From G963665815 sp942492065 (GTDB lineage: Bacteria; Cloacimonadota; Cloacimonadia; Cloacimonadales; JAIOQZ01), in the NCBI GenBank assembly GCA_942492065.1, contig CALODV010000008.1, positions 248,001-312,000 of the forward strand: 64,000 bases of DNA, given 5' to 3'. This document shows, in pieces, positions 1-7,437 of this stretch. Below the pieces are notes generated by a model. The model had not been told where the DNA came from and ran no database searches. It was given only the letters and a program-made list of their open reading frames with translations. Made by a program: the position numbers and the translations under genes. Numbering within the stretch: the first letter of the stretch is position 1; every line of letters starts with the position of its first letter.

Positions 1-663
1 AAGGTCTGCAGTATATTCATCTATATGTTCCGCAACAGCTTTTCTTCCATCAATCAATGTATAGTTCTTACCATGACAGTGATAATCTGACCCCATGAAA
101 TGAGCCAGACCATTTTCAACCATATACCAGGCAGTGTCATGAGCCTGTTTACCGTACATACCAAGAAGACTTCCTGAATTAATCTGCATATAGACATTGC
201 GGTAGATTAAATCTTCAATCAGAGAAAGGTCTCTCTGAATTCCCATATATCTTTCCGGATGTGCAAGTATAGGGTAGAAACCTGCCAGAACAATCTGATA
301 TAAAATATCATTAAGGTTAACAGGAATATTGTTCATGTCCATCTCAACCAGCACATACTGTGATTCAGACATGGAAAGCTGGTTCTCAACAATTTCAACA
401 ACTATATTATGTGACATAAATACTTCAGCTGCCTGATGCAGATTTATCCTGATGTTTTCTGCTTCCAGCAATTTCCTCAGGTTTTCCATAATAGGAACAA
501 CCACATCTGAAGTATTTTCATAATGACCGGGAAGGTAATGCGGTGTCAGGAATATATCAGTTATTCCTGCCTCTGCTATGGTTCTCAAAGCTTTTACTGA
601 TTCCTCAGGAGAAGACGAACCATCGTCAATCCCAGGACATATATGGGTATGAATATCTATCAT
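1..663 (-). CDS. CpsB/YwqE-like PHP-domain protein tyrosine phosphatase (partial, runs off the left edge)
   Basis: Reading the minus strand from an ATG at 663 gives MIDIHTHICPGIDDGS, the metal-binding opening (HxH, then GIDDG) of the PHP-type tyrosine phosphatases CpsB/YwqE. Further on are LAHPERY and MGSDYHCHG, two more metal-ligand blocks of the same fold. Family members are about 250 residues; about 221 codons are visible, so only the C-terminus is missing. Known relatives dephosphorylate the tyrosine kinases that control capsule or exopolysaccharide chain length. No kinase partner is visible here. The start lies one base after the TAG stop of the GGGP synthase gene, so the two are probably cotranscribed and translationally coupled. 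Family assignment is secure; the substrate is inferred. Confidence 0.85.
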   Translation of the reverse strand, partial: MIDIHTHICPGIDDGSSSPEESVKALRTIAEAGITDIFLTPHYLPGHYENTSDVVVPIMENLRKLLEAENIRINLHQAAEVFMSHNIVVEIVENQLSMSESQYVLVEMDMNNIPVNLNDILYQIVLAGFYPILAHPERYMGIQRDLSLIEDLIYRNVYMQINSGSLLGMYGKQAHDTAWYMVENGLAHFMGSDYHCHGKNYTLIDGRKAVAEHIDEYTADL

Positions 664-664
664 G

Positions 665-1411
665 CTACCTCTTGTGGATTGCATCTGCGAATGCCTTTAT
701 CAATCCGGGATCTTCTGTATTCTCAATAGAAGTTCCTGTGACAATAAAATCTGCTCCGGCTTCAGCTTTTTTGTATGCTTCTTCAGGAGTTCTGATACCT
801 CCACCTATAAAAAGAGGGAGTTCAGTGTTTTGTTTCACTTTTTTTATCATTTCAGGAGAAATGGAATAATCTGCACCACTTCCTGCGTCCATATAAAGTA
901 ATTTGAATCCAAGATATTGTGCTGCAAGTGCATGTGCAACCGCAATGTCATGTTTGTTTCTCGGGATTGGAATACTGTAGCTCATGTATTGCACTGAACT
1001 AAGACTACCGGATTCCACAAGCATGTAAGCTGTTCCTATTGCTTCAACACCGGTTGATTTGATAAGAGGGGCAGATCTGACTTGATCTCCTATCAGCATT
1101 TGAGCGTTCCTGCTGGAAACGACGCTGAGAAGCAGAAGCGCATCCGCATCCGGGCTGACAAACTCAAAAACACCAGGGAAAATCAAAACCGGAATATTGA
1201 CAGCATTCTTTATTTCTCGTAAAGCTTCTTTGAATCTGTTGTGAAGCATAATGGATCCGCCCACAAGAATAATATCTGCACCGTATTTCTCACACTTAAC
1301 AGCAAGATCAACTGATTCTCTTACATCAGTACTGTCAGGATCAATCAAACATACATAATTTGCCTGTTCAGCAGCCATTTTAACGAGTTTATCGTAAGTT
1401 TTATGTTTCAA
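665..1411 (-). CDS. Geranylgeranylglyceryl phosphate synthase family protein (GGGPS/PcrB-like)
   Basis: A TIM-barrel prenyltransferase of about 249 residues. The motifs are LIDPD near the N-terminus, ILVGGS, YMDAGSGA in the middle, IGGGIRTP and FIVTG near the C-terminus; these make up the sn-glycerol-1-phosphate-binding face of GGGPS/PcrB enzymes. The family joins a polyprenyl diphosphate to glycerol-1-phosphate by an ether bond, the first committed step of archaeal-type lipids. Bacterial members occur in Bacteroidetes and Firmicutes. I prefer the TTG at 1411 because GGAG lies six bases before it; another in-frame TTG lies at 1423. The CpsB-like gene follows after one base. The actual prenyl chain length and lipid product cannot be read from sequence. 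Confidence 0.88.
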   Translation of the reverse strand: MKHKTYDKLVKMAAEQANYVCLIDPDSTDVRESVDLAVKCEKYGADIILVGGSIMLHNRFKEALREIKNAVNIPVLIFPGVFEFVSPDADALLLLSVVSSRNAQMLIGDQVRSAPLIKSTGVEAIGTAYMLVESGSLSSVQYMSYSIPIPRNKHDIAVAHALAAQYLGFKLLYMDAGSGADYSISPEMIKKVKQNTELPLFIGGGIRTPEEAYKKAEAGADFIVTGTSIENTEDPGLIKAFADAIHKR

Positions 1412-1676
1412 GCTACACTCCAATAAATTTTGCTTTGCACTAAAAATATATCAGAAATAATACTCATTTTCAACAAAAACAACAGCTTTTAGAAAATGAT
1501 ATCTATTTTACAAAGCTTTAATTAGTTTTGATCGACTATCCCTATATAAAGTTAAATTTGTCAACAATCTTCTCATGTGGTTATTGTTATGAGGTGAAAT
1601 ATGGTGTTATTTAATGACTTGTCTAAGTTTTAACTGGTCAGATTTTTTGTTATTCAACATGTGAAAGGCTTAAAGG

Positions 1677-2363
1677 TCAGGAATTTTCTTTGTTACTCTT
1701 CAGATTAAAGACCATTTCTGCAGAGTCTTCTATATATTCATCAAATATCAAATTGGAATCTCTGAGATTATTGAACTTAGCCAGAATTTCAGTTATTCTG
1801 TTTATGCTTGTGTCTATATGATCAAGGTATTTTTCAATGGAATTTGAGTATTCCTTCTTATCGATTTTCAACTTGAGGAGATCGATATTGCCTTTCAGGA
1901 TCATCAGCGGCTGATTAATTTCATGACTTGCCGTTACTGCCAACGTCAAAGCAAGAGTCTGCTTCTCTTTTTCTATAAGGCGATCGTTGTTTTCCTTGAA
2001 CCTCAAATAAGAGCGCACCCTCATCTGAATGACTTCCTCAATAAAAGGTTTTCTTACAATATCATCAGCTCCGGCGTTGAGAATATTTTCTCGAATCTTG
2101 ATGTTGTCATCATGAGTAGAAATTGCAATAATCGGAATGAAAGTGTTCTGCTCTTTGAGTACAATGCAAAGCATAGGACCGGATTTTCCCGGCAGCATAA
2201 TATCAATAAAGACTAAATCAGCCTTATGGTTAGACAGTACTTCCATGGCGGACTTGCTGTCCTCTGCTTCCAGTATGGTATAATCTTCATTCATTTTATT
2301 GATGATTTCAGTAATCTGCCTGCAATTATCCTTTTTATCATCAATGATGAGTATTGTTTTCAT
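1677..2363 (-). CDS. Response regulator with C-terminal histidine-phosphotransfer-like helix pair, no kinase ATPase domain
   Basis: Residues 1-120 form a receiver domain: the acidic pair IIDDK, phospho-acceptor Asp in FIDIMLPGKSG, and the conserved Lys in VRKPF. A coiled linker leads to ASHEINQPL, with His147 in the phospho-acceptor position of a HisKA dimerisation helix, followed by a second helix. The protein stops at 228 residues, where an HATPase domain would normally begin. It can therefore plausibly accept and pass on phosphate but cannot phosphorylate itself. It is a single gene, about 30 bases downstream of the GT9 gene on the same strand. A truncated hybrid kinase is the alternative reading, but no ATPase remnant is seen in the bases that follow. 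Confidence 0.82.
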   Translation of the reverse strand: MKTILIIDDKKDNCRQITEIINKMNEDYTILEAEDSKSAMEVLSNHKADLVFIDIMLPGKSGPMLCIVLKEQNTFIPIIAISTHDDNIKIRENILNAGADDIVRKPFIEEVIQMRVRSYLRFKENNDRLIEKEKQTLALTLAVTASHEINQPLMILKGNIDLLKLKIDKKEYSNSIEKYLDHIDTSINRITEILAKFNNLRDSNLIFDEYIEDSAEMVFNLKSNKENS

Positions 2364-2393
2364 TAAATTCTCTTTTTTAAAGATAATTTACTG

Positions 2394-3395
2394 TTATTTT
2401 AACTTTTGCAAAATTGTTTCAACTTTTTTTAATACTTGCTCTGAAGTTATACCGAAAGTCGAGTCTGTCATTCTCTGGAAATCAGGATTGAAAATGTGGA
2501 AGTGATTATCGAAAACACCTTGTGGTGACCAGAAATCAGGATTTGTATTACCAAAAATAGCCAGTGCCGGCGTGTTGGTCGCGACAGATAAATGGTTGAG
2601 CCCACCATCATTGCAAATCAGCAGTGTTACTTTCTGTAAGAAGGCTGCAGCCTGGTTGAAAGTAGTTGGTGGTGCCAGAATCGGTTTTTCTTTCATTCCG
2701 GCTATAATCGTATTAACATCATCCAGCTCGTTCGGTGCCCAGAGAAATACTACAGGTATCTTCAGGTCCCTGATTATCATATCAGCAGTTTTGGCATAAG
2801 AGTCCAGATCCCACTGCTTTTTCTTTACCGGAGACCCGGGAGAAAAACATATTACGTCAGAATTAAGATTGTTTTTAACAAACCAGCTTTCCACGTAGGA
2901 TATAGAATCAGGAGAAATATAGTAATATAAGCTGTATTCTTTTTCTTCGATTCCCAATGGTGAAATGATATCAAATTTTCTGCTGGCAGCATAGCGTTTT
3001 TCGCCTCTCGGAGCATGCAGATTATGGGCATAGCGGTGTTTGCTGTCTTCATAGCCAAGCCTGTAGTGTGCACCGCTCATAAAGCAGATCTGGGCTGTAC
3101 CGGTTCCGTTCTGCTGATCAATAACCAGATCGTACTTCATCTTTCTTACTTTGGCAAACAGTTTTACTCTACTAAGAATGTACTTCAGTCCTTTATGTTT
3201 GGAAACGCTTATGACATTGTCGATGAATGGATTATTAATCAGGATACTGTCATAGGGTTTGGAAACAAGGAAATCAATCTGGGCAGCAGGATATTTTTCT
3301 CTGATTGCCGAGAGATAAGAAGTTGTAAGCAGAACATCCCCGAAAGGTCGCAGCTGAATAATCAGTATTTTAGATATATCTTTTATAGAGGTCAT
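2394..3395 (-). CDS. Glycosyltransferase family 9 (lipopolysaccharide heptosyltransferase-like)
   Basis: 333 residues, the usual length for GT9. The N-terminus IIQLRPFGDVLLTTSYL is the family's first Rossmann strand with the GD pair, and the C-terminal half holds SPGSPVKKKQW and LICNDGGLNHLSVA, the nucleotide-sugar-binding motif, followed by ALAIFGNTNPDFW. GT9 enzymes add heptose or related sugars to the lipopolysaccharide inner core on the cytoplasmic face of the inner membrane. The DUF6165 gene lies 12 bases upstream on the same strand, a pairing that fits cell-envelope glycan synthesis. The donor and acceptor sugars cannot be told from the sequence. Confidence 0.9.
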   Translation of the reverse strand: MTSIKDISKILIIQLRPFGDVLLTTSYLSAIREKYPAAQIDFLVSKPYDSILINNPFIDNVISVSKHKGLKYILSRVKLFAKVRKMKYDLVIDQQNGTGTAQICFMSGAHYRLGYEDSKHRYAHNLHAPRGEKRYAASRKFDIISPLGIEEKEYSLYYYISPDSISYVESWFVKNNLNSDVICFSPGSPVKKKQWDLDSYAKTADMIIRDLKIPVVFLWAPNELDDVNTIIAGMKEKPILAPPTTFNQAAAFLQKVTLLICNDGGLNHLSVATNTPALAIFGNTNPDFWSPQGVFDNHFHIFNPDFQRMTDSTFGITSEQVLKKVETILQKLK

Positions 3396-3407
3396 TTCGG
3401 TTTAAAA

Positions 3408-3791
3408 TTAAGCCTGTTTGTAGTCTACGTATTCTTTTTCTTCAACGAGATCAGAATTGAATTCCATGTTGATTTTTTTCTTAATATCAGCTCTTACATC
3501 GTTGGTAAAGTATACACTTCTTGCAAGTTCGATGAATTCCTGATCAAACTCACTGCGGTGTTCTTTGATTCTGATGTTATCTTCAATGTCCCATAACTGC
3601 AGGTTAACTTTTTTAAGAGCAAGATAGTTTTCTGAATCAGTTGTTATTCCCTGAGCTTCCATATCAGCCTTGAGAAGTTCATATTCTTTTCTAACGTTTT
3701 TCTTCTTTTCTTCGTTGGTGAACTTTTCCAGTTTAATTTCCAGAATAGACACTTTATCTACTACTTCACCTGTTGATACTTCGATTTTCAT
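3408..3791 (-). CDS. DUF6165-like small protein, envelope-glycan associated
   Basis: 127 residues from the ATG at 3791, which has GGAG five bases before it. An upstream in-frame start at 3833 would add 14 residues that lack such a site. The protein opens MKIEVSTGEVVDKVSILEIKLEKF and is highly charged and helical throughout, with a middle block NLQLWDIEDNIRIKE. The opening resembles the DUF6165 family as I remember it, whose genes often sit beside glycosyltransferases; here a GT9 gene follows at 12 bases. No catalytic motif or membrane segment is visible. A role in lipopolysaccharide assembly is guilt by association only. Confidence 0.65.
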   Translation of the reverse strand: MKIEVSTGEVVDKVSILEIKLEKFTNEEKKKNVRKEYELLKADMEAQGITTDSENYLALKKVNLQLWDIEDNIRIKEHRSEFDQEFIELARSVYFTNDVRADIKKKINMEFNSDLVEEKEYVDYKQA

Positions 3792-3837
3792 TTTAACTCC
3801 GTTTATTATCGTCCCTGAATAAGGGATTTTCAAGAAA

Positions 3838-3856
3838 GCAAAAAGGGATCCCTTTG
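3838..3856 (-). terminator. Possible weak terminator after the DUF1015 gene
   Basis: A perfect 14-bp palindrome AAAGGGATCCCTTT (3842-3855) lies about 20 bases past the DUF1015 stop. Read on the minus strand it can form a 5-bp stem with a GATC loop and ends in TTTTT. The stem is short, so termination is uncertain. Confidence 0.35.
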
Positions 3857-3876
3857 CAGGAATCCCATAAAATATA

Positions 3877-5115
3877 TTAGTCTAACAAGTGGACAATTAC
3901 ACCTGATCTTAATTTTGGTTCAAACCAGGTTGATTTAGGAGGCATTACTTCTCCTGCATCAGCAATATCCATTAATTGTTTGATTGATGTTGGGCACATG
4001 GAGAATGCAACAGCTTCACCATTATTAACTCTTTTTTCCAGTTCTCCGAGTCCTCTGATTCCACCAACGAAATCGATTCTTTCGTCTGTACGAGGGTTTC
4101 CGATTGCAAGAACAGGAGTAAGAAGGTTTTCCTGAAGAATTGATACATCAAGTGATTTCACAGGATCGTTTTCAGGGAATGTACCGTCTTTAGCTGTGAG
4201 TTTGTACCACTGACCGTTGAAGTACATACCGAATGTATGCATTTCAGTCGGGCTGAAGCCATTACCGACTTCTTTCACTTCGAACTTTTCAGAGATAAGC
4301 TCAAGGTATTCTTCGTTTGTGTGATTATTCAGGTCTTTTACAACTCTGTTATAATCCATGATATACATCTGGTTGTCAGGGAAGATAACGGAAAGGAAGA
4401 AGTTATATTCTTCTTCGCCGGTGTGGTTGGCATTAGCTGCTCTTCTTTTCTGACCGACTTTTGTACCGGAAGCTGATCTGTGGTGACCGTCTGCAACATA
4501 AAGTACATCGATTGCACCGAAAAGTCTGGATATTTCATTGATATCTTCATCAGCTTCAACAACCCAGAATACGTGCTGGATACCGTCGTCAGATGTGAAA
4601 TCGTATACAGGTTTTTCCGCTGTGATTCTTGCTACGAGTGTATCAATTTCTTCTACAGCTTTGTAAGTAAGGAATACAGGTCCTGTGTTAGCGTTGAGTG
4701 TATCAACGTGTTTAATTCTGTCAGCTTCTTTATTGGCTCTTGTATGTTCGTGTTTTTTAATAACATCGTTTTCGTAGTCTTCAATTGAAGCACCGGCTAC
4801 AAGGCCGATCTGAGAATGATCGCCCATAACTTGCTTGTAAAGGTAGTAACAGTCTTTATTGTCCTGAATAAGAACGTTTTCTTTTATCATGTTATAAAGA
4901 TTGTCATGTCCTTTCTGATATACTTTTTCATCATAGATATTGATATCTTCAGGAAGATCAATTTCAGGTTTAACAACGTGAAGAAAACTCATCGGGTTAT
5001 CTTTCGCCATTACTCTTGCTTCCGCAGAATTCATTACATCGTATGGAGGTGATGCAACTTCTTTAACTTTGTCTTCTGCCGGACGTACACCTTTAAAAGG
5101 TTTAATCTTTGCCAT
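3877..5115 (-). CDS. DUF1015 family protein
   Basis: 412 residues from the ATG at 5115; GGAG six bases upstream supports this over a TTG two codons earlier. The protein begins MAKIKPFKGVRPAEDKVKEVASPPYDV, the hallmark opening of DUF1015. It also has LHVVKPEI, the block HEHTRANKEADRIKH, and YVADGHHRSASG, which is the family's most conserved segment. Length matches the family (about 400-420). The biochemical function is unknown; databases sometimes mislabel it as a ParB-like or SpoOJ protein. In other genomes it often neighbours phosphoglycerate dehydrogenase, but not here. It appears to be a single-gene transcript. Confidence 0.9.
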   Translation of the reverse strand: MAKIKPFKGVRPAEDKVKEVASPPYDVMNSAEARVMAKDNPMSFLHVVKPEIDLPEDINIYDEKVYQKGHDNLYNMIKENVLIQDNKDCYYLYKQVMGDHSQIGLVAGASIEDYENDVIKKHEHTRANKEADRIKHVDTLNANTGPVFLTYKAVEEIDTLVARITAEKPVYDFTSDDGIQHVFWVVEADEDINEISRLFGAIDVLYVADGHHRSASGTKVGQKRRAANANHTGEEEYNFFLSVIFPDNQMYIMDYNRVVKDLNNHTNEEYLELISEKFEVKEVGNGFSPTEMHTFGMYFNGQWYKLTAKDGTFPENDPVKSLDVSILQENLLTPVLAIGNPRTDERIDFVGGIRGLGELEKRVNNGEAVAFSMCPTSIKQLMDIADAGEVMPPKSTWFEPKLRSGVIVHLLD

Positions 5116-5214
5116 GTGCAACTCCTTTAATGAGATAATTTATTTAAGCCATACAGTAAATTGTGTAATTGTGTGTCAAATCATTTTCGAGGGAAAGGGG
5201 GGAAATGAGACAGT

Positions 5215-5454
5215 TCTCCATGGATATTTGATAAAATATCCACAGGGAGATATAGAATTTACGAGACAGAGGGTTCTTATAGTAAACATCATATTGATTG
5301 GATTCACCCAATTTACAGACCTTAAATCATTTCCTTATCTTTTTATAGTATTCCCATTGCTTCGTCCACCATTGCCAAAGGTCCAAAGACCATTCCAAAG
5401 GTGCTTAACTGAGTCAACCCTCCGGTTGTCTCTACGCGTATGGCAGAGCTGCTA
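5215..5454. repeat. 240-bp direct repeat, copy 1
   Basis: Starts TCTCCATGGATATTTG and ends AGAGCTGCTA. It aligns to copy 2 without any gap at a constant offset of 259 bases and differs at scattered positions. Near its left end GGATATTT-GATA-AAATATCC forms an 8-bp stem; near its right end GAGTCAACC-CTCC-GGTTGTCTC forms an imperfect stem. A CTTTGG-rich stretch lies between (CAAAGGTCCAAAGACCATTC). Confidence 0.9.
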
Positions 5455-5473
5455 AGGCTCTGTCTGATAATGC

Positions 5474-5713
5474 TCTCCATGGATATTTGCTAAAATATCC
5501 ACAGGGAGATGTCGAGTATACGAGACAGAGGGTTCTTATAGTAAACATCATATTGATTGGATTCACCTAATTTACAGACCTTAAATCATTTCCGTAATTT
5601 TTTATAGTATTCCCATTGCTTCGTCCACCATTGCCAAAGGTCCAAAGACCATTCCAAAGGTGCTTAACTGAGTCAACCGTCCGGTTGACTCTACGCGTTC
5701 GGTAGAGCTGCTA
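5474..5713. repeat. 240-bp direct repeat, copy 2
   Basis: Same element as copy 1, separated from it by 19 bases. Its right-hand hairpin is perfect: GAGTCAACC-GTCC-GGTTGACTC at 5670-5691. The 51 bases 5645-5695 recur in inverted orientation at 20289-20339, so at least part of the element belongs to a dispersed family. Confidence 0.9.
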
Positions 5714-5783
5714 TAGTTTGTGTTAAAATTGTCTATTCGTGTTCTTTCTTGTTTTTCGTGGTTAAAATTCGGCTATTCAGTAA

Positions 5784-6848
5784 CTACCTCAATCTATGTC
5801 TGATTTCGTTAATTGTATCAATATTCTTGAAAAATACATCTATAAGGGTGGGATCAAAGTGGATTCCGCTGTTGTCTCTCAGGATTTTCTCGGTTCTTTC
5901 GCTTGTGTATGCTTCTTTATATACCCGAGTATGGATCAGGGCATCATAGACATCTGCCAGAGAAACAATTCTGGCTTCAATGGGTATGTCTTCGCCCTTT
6001 AGTTTGTAGGGATAGCCTGTACCGTCCCACTTTTCATGATGATATAGAATAATGTTCTTAGCCATCTGGTCGATACCGGGAGAATTCAGCATTTTAAATC
6101 CAATAATAACATGATTCTTGATTTCCTCAAATTCTTCGGGAACAAGCTTACCCGGTTTATTCAGAATATGGAATGGAACCCCGATTTTTCCAACATCGTG
6201 CAGGGATGAGTAAAGCTTGATCTTATTGCTGAACTCTTTGTCGCAGCCGTATCCGTCTGCCAGAATTACAGAATATTCACTTACTCTTTTAATATGATTG
6301 CCCGTATCATTATCATTATAGAAGTTTGCATCTTCCAGAGCAGAAACCATTGCGAGGGTTATCTGGCTTATCTGTGTAGTTTTTTTATTAACAAGTTCTG
6401 CCAGATGTAACTCTCGGTTCTGCAGCATCATATTTTTATATTTAAGTTCATCCTGTGCCTTCTTCAGCTTTATATGTGCGTTGAGGCGTACAATAAGGAC
6501 GCTGGCACGGAAAGGTTTTGTGATATAGTCAATACCACCGAGATGGAAGGCTTTTACAACTGAGTTCTCGTTGGATAAGCCTGTCATGAAAATAATGGGG
6601 ATGTCTTTGGTTTTATCATTAGATTTTACTTTTTCAGCCAGTTCATAACCTGAGTAATTCGGCATTATGATATCCATGAGTATGACATCCGGCATGAACT
6701 CCAGTACGATATCCATGAAATCCTCCGGTACTGAGCATTTTTTTATATCATATTCTGTGTGCTGTTCAACAATATCACTGACTATTTCCAGTAAATTCTC
6801 ATCATCGTCCATAATGAGCACTTTGGGAGTAGCTGATTCGTAATCCAT
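5784..6848 (-). CDS. Response regulator with HD-GYP cyclic-di-GMP phosphodiesterase output
   Basis: About 354 residues from the ATG at 6848, which has GAGG four bases before it; an upstream ATG at 6863 is less well placed. Residues 1-125 are a receiver domain with acidic MDDDEN, phospho-acceptor Asp in ILMDIIMPNYSG and Lys in ITKPF. After a helical linker comes an HD-GYP domain: SSLHDVGKIGVP supplies the HD pair, then ILYHHEKWDGTGYP supplies the HH and GYP motifs, and LADVYDAL completes the metal site. These enzymes hydrolyse cyclic-di-GMP to pGpG or GMP, here under phosphorylation control. No kinase is adjacent, so the partner is unlinked. Confidence 0.93.
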   Translation of the reverse strand: MDYESATPKVLIMDDDENLLEIVSDIVEQHTEYDIKKCSVPEDFMDIVLEFMPDVILMDIIMPNYSGYELAEKVKSNDKTKDIPIIFMTGLSNENSVVKAFHLGGIDYITKPFRASVLIVRLNAHIKLKKAQDELKYKNMMLQNRELHLAELVNKKTTQISQITLAMVSALEDANFYNDNDTGNHIKRVSEYSVILADGYGCDKEFSNKIKLYSSLHDVGKIGVPFHILNKPGKLVPEEFEEIKNHVIIGFKMLNSPGIDQMAKNIILYHHEKWDGTGYPYKLKGEDIPIEARIVSLADVYDALIHTRVYKEAYTSERTEKILRDNSGIHFDPTLIDVFFKNIDTINEIRHRLR

Positions 6849-6876
6849 ACATCCTCGCAACATTCAAATTAATTTT

Positions 6877-6967
6877 AGAGACCCTTGCATAATCGGAGCA
6901 GTTCCTATCTCGTACATTCTAAAGAAAACATACGAGGAACCTTAACTTGGAAATTATGCAAAGCTCT
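6877..6967. repeat. 91-bp nested inverted repeat, possible MITE
   Basis: Outer arms AGAGACCCTTGCATAAT (6877-6893) and ATTATGCAAAGCTCT (6953-6967) are imperfect inverted copies. Inner arms GTTCC-TAT-CTCGTA (6901-6914) and TACGAGGAAC (6931-6940) pair as well. If the ends are GAGACCC and GCTC, a TA dinucleotide flanks both sides. It encodes no protein and sits in the leader of the HD-GYP gene. Confidence 0.55.
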
Positions 6968-6996
6968 AATTCAATAATAATCTCAGTAAATAATAT

Positions 6997-7353
6997 TTAA
7001 TTGTCAATATTTCTTTTATAGACATCATATTTATCCGATTTACCTTTTGCAAGGTCAGCCGGATATTTCTCTCTGTTCAATACCATTTTATCGTGCGAAG
7101 CCTGGATAATATCAATATCATATTTGGATGCAAGATTAACCAGATAAAGAAAGACATCAGCAACCTCTTCTCTCAGATGTCTGACTTCGTCTTTACTAAG
7201 GTTTTTACTTTCTTCTTCCGTTTTCCACTGGAATATCTCCAGTATTTCACTTGCTTCTACAGCCATTGCCATTGCCAGGTTCTTAGGTGAATGAAATTGC
7301 TCCCAGTCACGTTCTCTGACAAACTCAAGCAGCTCATCTCTTACTTTTTTCAA
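6997..7353 (-). CDS. MazG-like nucleotide pyrophosphohydrolase
   Basis: 118 residues, the size of single-domain all-alpha NTP pyrophosphohydrolases of the MazG/dCTPase (RS21-C6-like) group. The metal-binding helices are seen as VEASEILEIFQW and EEVADVFLYLVNLA, matching the ExxE...ExxD pattern. FHSPKNLAMAMAVEASE and the closing NREKYPADLAKGKSDKY are typical of this subgroup. Members hydrolyse non-canonical or excess dNTPs to the monophosphate, cleaning the nucleotide pool. It lies downstream of htpG on the same strand but past a strong terminator, so it is probably transcribed separately. Confidence 0.9.
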   Translation of the reverse strand: MKKVRDELLEFVRERDWEQFHSPKNLAMAMAVEASEILEIFQWKTEEESKNLSKDEVRHLREEVADVFLYLVNLASKYDIDIIQASHDKMVLNREKYPADLAKGKSDKYDVYKRNIDN

Positions 7354-7392
7354 AATATCTCTCTTTGCAGTTCTATATTCGATCTGTTTAAG

Positions 7393-7420
7393 TAAAAAAA
7401 AGGCTGCATGAATGCAGCCT
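7393..7420 (-). terminator. Rho-independent terminator of htpG
   Basis: On the minus strand a 7-bp GC-rich stem (GGCTGCA/TGCAGCC, 7402-7419, loop of four) is followed by a run of eight T. It lies 18 bases after the htpG stop. Confidence 0.9.
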
Positions 7421-7437
7421 TCAGGTTTATAAGTCTA

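Larger units (their letters stand above)
5116..5783. other. Non-coding gap holding a tandem 240-bp duplication
   Basis: 668 bases between the DUF1015 start and the stop of the HD-GYP gene. Apart from about 100 bases of leader next to DUF1015, the gap is filled by two copies of a 240-bp element (5215-5454 and 5474-5713). Short open frames cross it, but none has a plausible ribosome site or recognisable product. Confidence 0.8.

Noticed and set aside
5069..5949. Plus-strand frames across the 240-bp repeat and the start of the HD-GYP antisense
   Set aside because: They read through both repeat copies and into the antisense of real genes; no ribosome site or known motif.
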